DNA from: Patagioenas fasciata | Taxonomy: Eukaryota > Chordata > Aves > Columbiformes > Columbidae | Reading direction: 5' to 3' | Assembly (NCBI RefSeq): GCF_037038585.1 | Contig: NC_092523.1 | Span: 47,323,501 to 47,387,500 of the forward strand | Length of the DNA stretch: 64,000 nucleotides | Position numbers and translations under genes: made by a program | Shown: positions 61,001 through 64,000 of the stretch, piece after piece | Layout: each line of letters starts with the position of its first letter | Position numbering within the stretch: position 1 is the first letter of the stretch | The notes under the pieces: model-generated | The model's input: only the letters and a program-made list of their open reading frames with translations | Databases searched by the model: none | What the model was told of the DNA's origin: nothing

Positions 61001-63402
61001 AGAAATTGTCTTGGAAATCAAGTGCAACATATGTTGCAGCTGAGAGTTTAGCCCTACAGTTTTTGAGGTGTGACTGTTTGCTTTTGCTTTCAAGTCACAC
61101 CATGCTTTAGACATTTGAAAAATCCATTTCAGCTCTAAGGCTAAATGAAAAATAAGGTGTTTTCCCCACACCCTTTTTGTATTTGTACTATTTTAAGCAA
61201 CGGGCTTGTCCTTGTCAGTATATCAAATGAGGCAGATGATAGGTTTCAAGGGCAATGGCTAGAGGAGGAAAATGAAGTAAGGTCATTGAAGTGGTTCACT
61301 GAGGCTGTGGGGGCCATCGGCTCCCCCAGCAGTGCAGTCCATCACTCCATCATGCCATGGTCTGCAGCACAGCCACCTCTAGTGATACCTTGCTGCTCTG
61401 TGCAACAGCAGTCAAAATGCAGCAGCTGCTTGCACCAAGGACTGTAAACTACCCTGGGAAAGATAAGTCAGTGGCCAAAACTAATGAGGGAGAGGAGCTC
61501 TCCATCTCGTCCTCTGCGATAGGATTAAGGAGAACCAGTAGGTCATGGGAAGGGTGAAGGAGCACATGCATAAGGGGTCATTACCCACAAGAGAGGCAGA
61601 GATAGTGTTTTGCTCTTGACTGAAATATAAAATACAGAAGAATATAACATAGAGACTATCAATACAAATTGTTTTGCCAGTGGAAAACTAACATTTTCAT
61701 TGTCATATTGCAGTGAAAGAGTCTGGTGACCTTTACAGTGTTAAATGCTATATTCAAGTATTGGGTATTATTTATTAAATATTAAAGTTATTTCATAGTT
61801 TTTAGGAAAGCATGAAATCAGGGGCCTGAATGTTAAGTGTGGCATAAAAATCTAGATAAATGGCTACTGTGACACTCAAATGATTATATTTTTTTGAAAT
61901 TGGGTTTCCTGGAACACAGTCTCATGAGCTACTCATCTCCTCTTTGATACAAATCTGACAGGAGAGGAGATGCTGCAGAGTGGATTAAGCAAGAGATAGC
62001 GCTCTAATCCCAGTTTTCCTTTCCCTCTTGGCATCCCTTGGAAGGACAGCATCCCGTCCTTCTGATTTCTCATTTGTAAAATGGAGATGATAACTGTTCA
62101 TCTCTCAGGGCCATTATGAAGATTAATGTGTTTACAAAAGCATTTAAAATGCTAAGTACTTTTGGTTCCAGTCCTGTGAGATTTGAAATGCCAGCACTGA
62201 GGTGCTAGAAACCTTAAGCTTTTATTAACTCTAGTGGAAACTATGGCTGCCCAGCATTTTACAAGAAAGGGGAGCAACACATCATTGCAAAAGTCATGAA
62301 ACCTCATCCTGCTTTATTGCATAAAATGGAAGTTGCATCATGCCAACATTGTATCTGAAAGGGCAGATAACACCAAAAAATCATAACTTCGTTTCATGCT
62401 AAGAAAACTATTGAAGGTTTTGTATTCTGAAATATGATGGTGTGATTTATCTAGGGACTGATTCCTCTACCTCTGGCTATGACAGGATTTTTTGCATTGG
62501 TAAGGAATATAGTGTCAGCCCCAAATTTGCTATACTTTTGTTAAGCTTTAAACTCCATGACAGTAAACAGACTCTTAATTAGCCACAAAAAAGGTTGTTT
62601 CACTATTACCAATATAACCAATTTTAGCCACTTTTCTTGCAAAATACATGCTAAATGAAACCAAAACACAAATCAAGCTTCAAAAGCCCCAGTCTTAAAA
62701 TTTGTGAAAAATACCCAGCACTGATTCTTTACTGCATGCTCCTTTATCCAGCCCACAGGATCAGATAGAGGAGCAGTTAATTGCATTTGTATCCAGTAAA
62801 GTCCCTGTGTTATTACTACCTCTTCTAGTCCAAGCAGAAGTGAAAGTCAGCAGATTCTGCAGGCCTCAGACTTCTGTTTTTCACAGCAAAGCAAATTTAA
62901 TACATTTGAGAAAGGCACAGAAATGGGTGGAAGAGTGAGCTGATAGAACCAGTGAACCTGGGATGCTGATCTCCCCAGAGGGAGTACCAACTCCTTGGGT
63001 AAGGAAGGATGAAAAGAGGTTGTGACCATACGTGCCAAGGCTGAGCAGCAAAGCAGGATGGTGTGGTTTACTGAGAAGATAACTTTTACGTGAGAGAGAG
63101 ACCGGATGCCAACCTGGAGGAAAAAAGGTCTGGTTTTGCAAGACAGCTGCACACAGAGAATCCAGGCATACTGATGCATTCCAGTAAAACCCAGCTGACA
63201 GATGCGGTCAGGACTGGTAAGATTTTGTGACCAATTTGTGATCTAATTTTACATCTGACTTCAAATCTATGCGTATGGGGCATCTGCTGATTTGTTTTTC
63301 AAGACAACCAATGAAAAGTTAATATTAAAGCTGTACATTTTGACTTACTGATAATACAAATAAAATGCATGAAATGTTAAGTTGTCCTCATATATTTGGC
63401 AG
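55091..63402 (+). other. TMEM154: TMEM154 intron 1 (8.3 kb)
   Basis: Large intron, somewhat richer in GC than the ARFIP1 introns. It contains a MIR fragment at 62001-62162. Open frames at 55570-55962, 56513-56938 and 59121-59492 exceed 120 codons but show no similarity I recognise and no supporting splice pattern. Nothing else identifiable. Confidence 0.75.
62001..62162 (-). mobile_element. MIR SINE fragment (ancient)
   Basis: On the plus strand the order CTCTAATCCCAG, then TCTCATTTGTAAAATGGAGA, TGATAACTGTTCATCTCTCA, and GATTAATGTGTTTACAAAAGC matches the reverse complement of MIR (CTCATCTGTAAAATGGGGA...). The middle is decayed, with an insertion near 62030-62060. It lies antisense to TMEM154. 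Confidence 0.8.
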
Positions 63403-63714
63403 GCTCTGAAAATGATGGTTCAGGAGATGGATTGCCGATATTATCCACCAGTACAGTAACACCTCCTCCTGCTACACATCCTTCAACTGTGGATGACCGT
63501 GAGCCAGTACTTGTCACTGCAAGCGCTACTGAAAGTGGTTTTGAAACAAAAAGTACTCCAAGTACTGAATTGAATGCCACGAACAATCAGGACAGCCTAG
63601 AAGTGGCAGAACAGTCAATCTTGATATACATTGTCCCCGTTGTGCTGCTGGTCTTGCTGATTTTGCTGATTGCATTTTTTGTAATACATCATAAAAGGAA
63701 AAAGTCTAAGCAAG
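63403..63714 (+). CDS. TMEM154: TMEM154 coding exon 2: ectodomain and transmembrane segment
   Basis: Gives residues 23-126 plus one base of residue 127. It starts GSENDGSGDGLPILSTSTVT and continues as a Ser/Thr/Pro-rich, mucin-like ectodomain with one N-glycosylation sequon, Asn80-Ala-Thr. A single membrane helix at about 95-117 follows (SILIYIVPVVLLVLLILLIA, then FFVI), and a basic stop-transfer HHKRKKSK. The LLVLL core and KRK..KQ end match human TMEM154 as I recall it; the ectodomain is poorly conserved. Acceptor TTTGGCAG|GC; donor CAAG|GTAAAT (phase 1). The cytoplasmic tail exons lie beyond the right edge. The cellular role is not well defined; variants of the sheep gene affect susceptibility to an ovine lentivirus. 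Confidence 0.9.
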
Positions 63715-64000
63715 GTAAATTTGCCTACTTGTGCATCTGAAGGGTATTTTTAGGACACACTTGACATGAACAAAACATTATTTGGAGGCCTGAGATGCCA
63801 CATGTAGTATGCAGTTCTCTGGTTGTAGTTGCACATAGGACAGATAGGAAAGGGATCCATCCCCAGCCAGCTGTATTTGGGCACGCAATTGTCCTTGGGC
63901 AGGGGCTCATTCTGCTTCTGCTCTCGCTGCGCACCCACGGGATCCACCACACCAAGCTCCATCTCCTGGCAGTGCCAGGACCAGCGTACAGACATAACTG
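63715..64000 (+). other. TMEM154: TMEM154 intron 2 (partial; runs off the right edge)
   Basis: Begins with donor GTAAAT. Reading through it, the frame ends after eight codons (TGA at 63738-63740). From about 63790 it becomes GC-richer, with an open minus-strand frame of 81 codons (63995-63750) that I do not recognise. Confidence 0.7.

Overview
The window is nuclear DNA from an amniote, most likely a bird and possibly a neoavian. CR1 LINE sequence with a typical avian 3' end lies near 36.5-37.2 kb and a second CR1 tail lies near 29.4 kb. Two old MIR SINEs survive, introns have GT-AG borders, and the DNA is AT-rich apart from one CpG island. The gene order ARFIP1 - TIGD4 - TMEM154 matches human 4q31.3 as I recall it. 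I see no prokaryotic, phage or CRISPR content and no undescribed multi-gene system.

Layout. Positions 1-36.24 kb hold ARFIP1 (arfaptin-1) on the minus strand. I can place one non-coding first exon and eight coding exons with consistent splice phases, giving 350 codons. The last coding exon (about 51 codons in human) lies left of position 1. The 35.69-37.4 kb region is a CpG-rich head-to-head promoter between ARFIP1 and TIGD4, with ETS motifs and a full RFX X-box match. A 5'-truncated CR1 of about 650 bp splits it. Positions 37375-38910 hold the intron-less TIGD4, a domesticated Tigger/pogo transposase of 511 codons. The stretch 38.9-54.9 kb is gene-poor, with a probable solo LTR near 42.4-42.9 kb and several simple repeats. 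From 54.92 kb to the right edge lies the 5' part of TMEM154 on the plus strand: a signal-peptide exon, an intron of 8.3 kb, and an ectodomain/transmembrane exon. Its later exons lie beyond position 64000.

The genes are not an operon or pathway. ARFIP1 encodes a Golgi BAR-domain protein that binds Arf/Arl/Rac GTPases. TIGD4 is a transposase-derived nuclear DNA-binding-type protein of unknown role. TMEM154 is a small type I membrane protein. Only ARFIP1 and TIGD4 are likely linked in expression, through the divergent promoter.

Points most worth a second look: an upstream coding exon of ARFIP1 that would add 29 residues at the N-terminus; the CR1 insertion inside the divergent promoter; the X-box; a local ~310-bp duplication ending 38 bp from ARFIP1 exon 3, with a CTCF-type motif between the copies; and a glycosaminoglycan-attachment motif in the TMEM154 ectodomain. 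Homologies to human proteins are from memory, since no search was possible.
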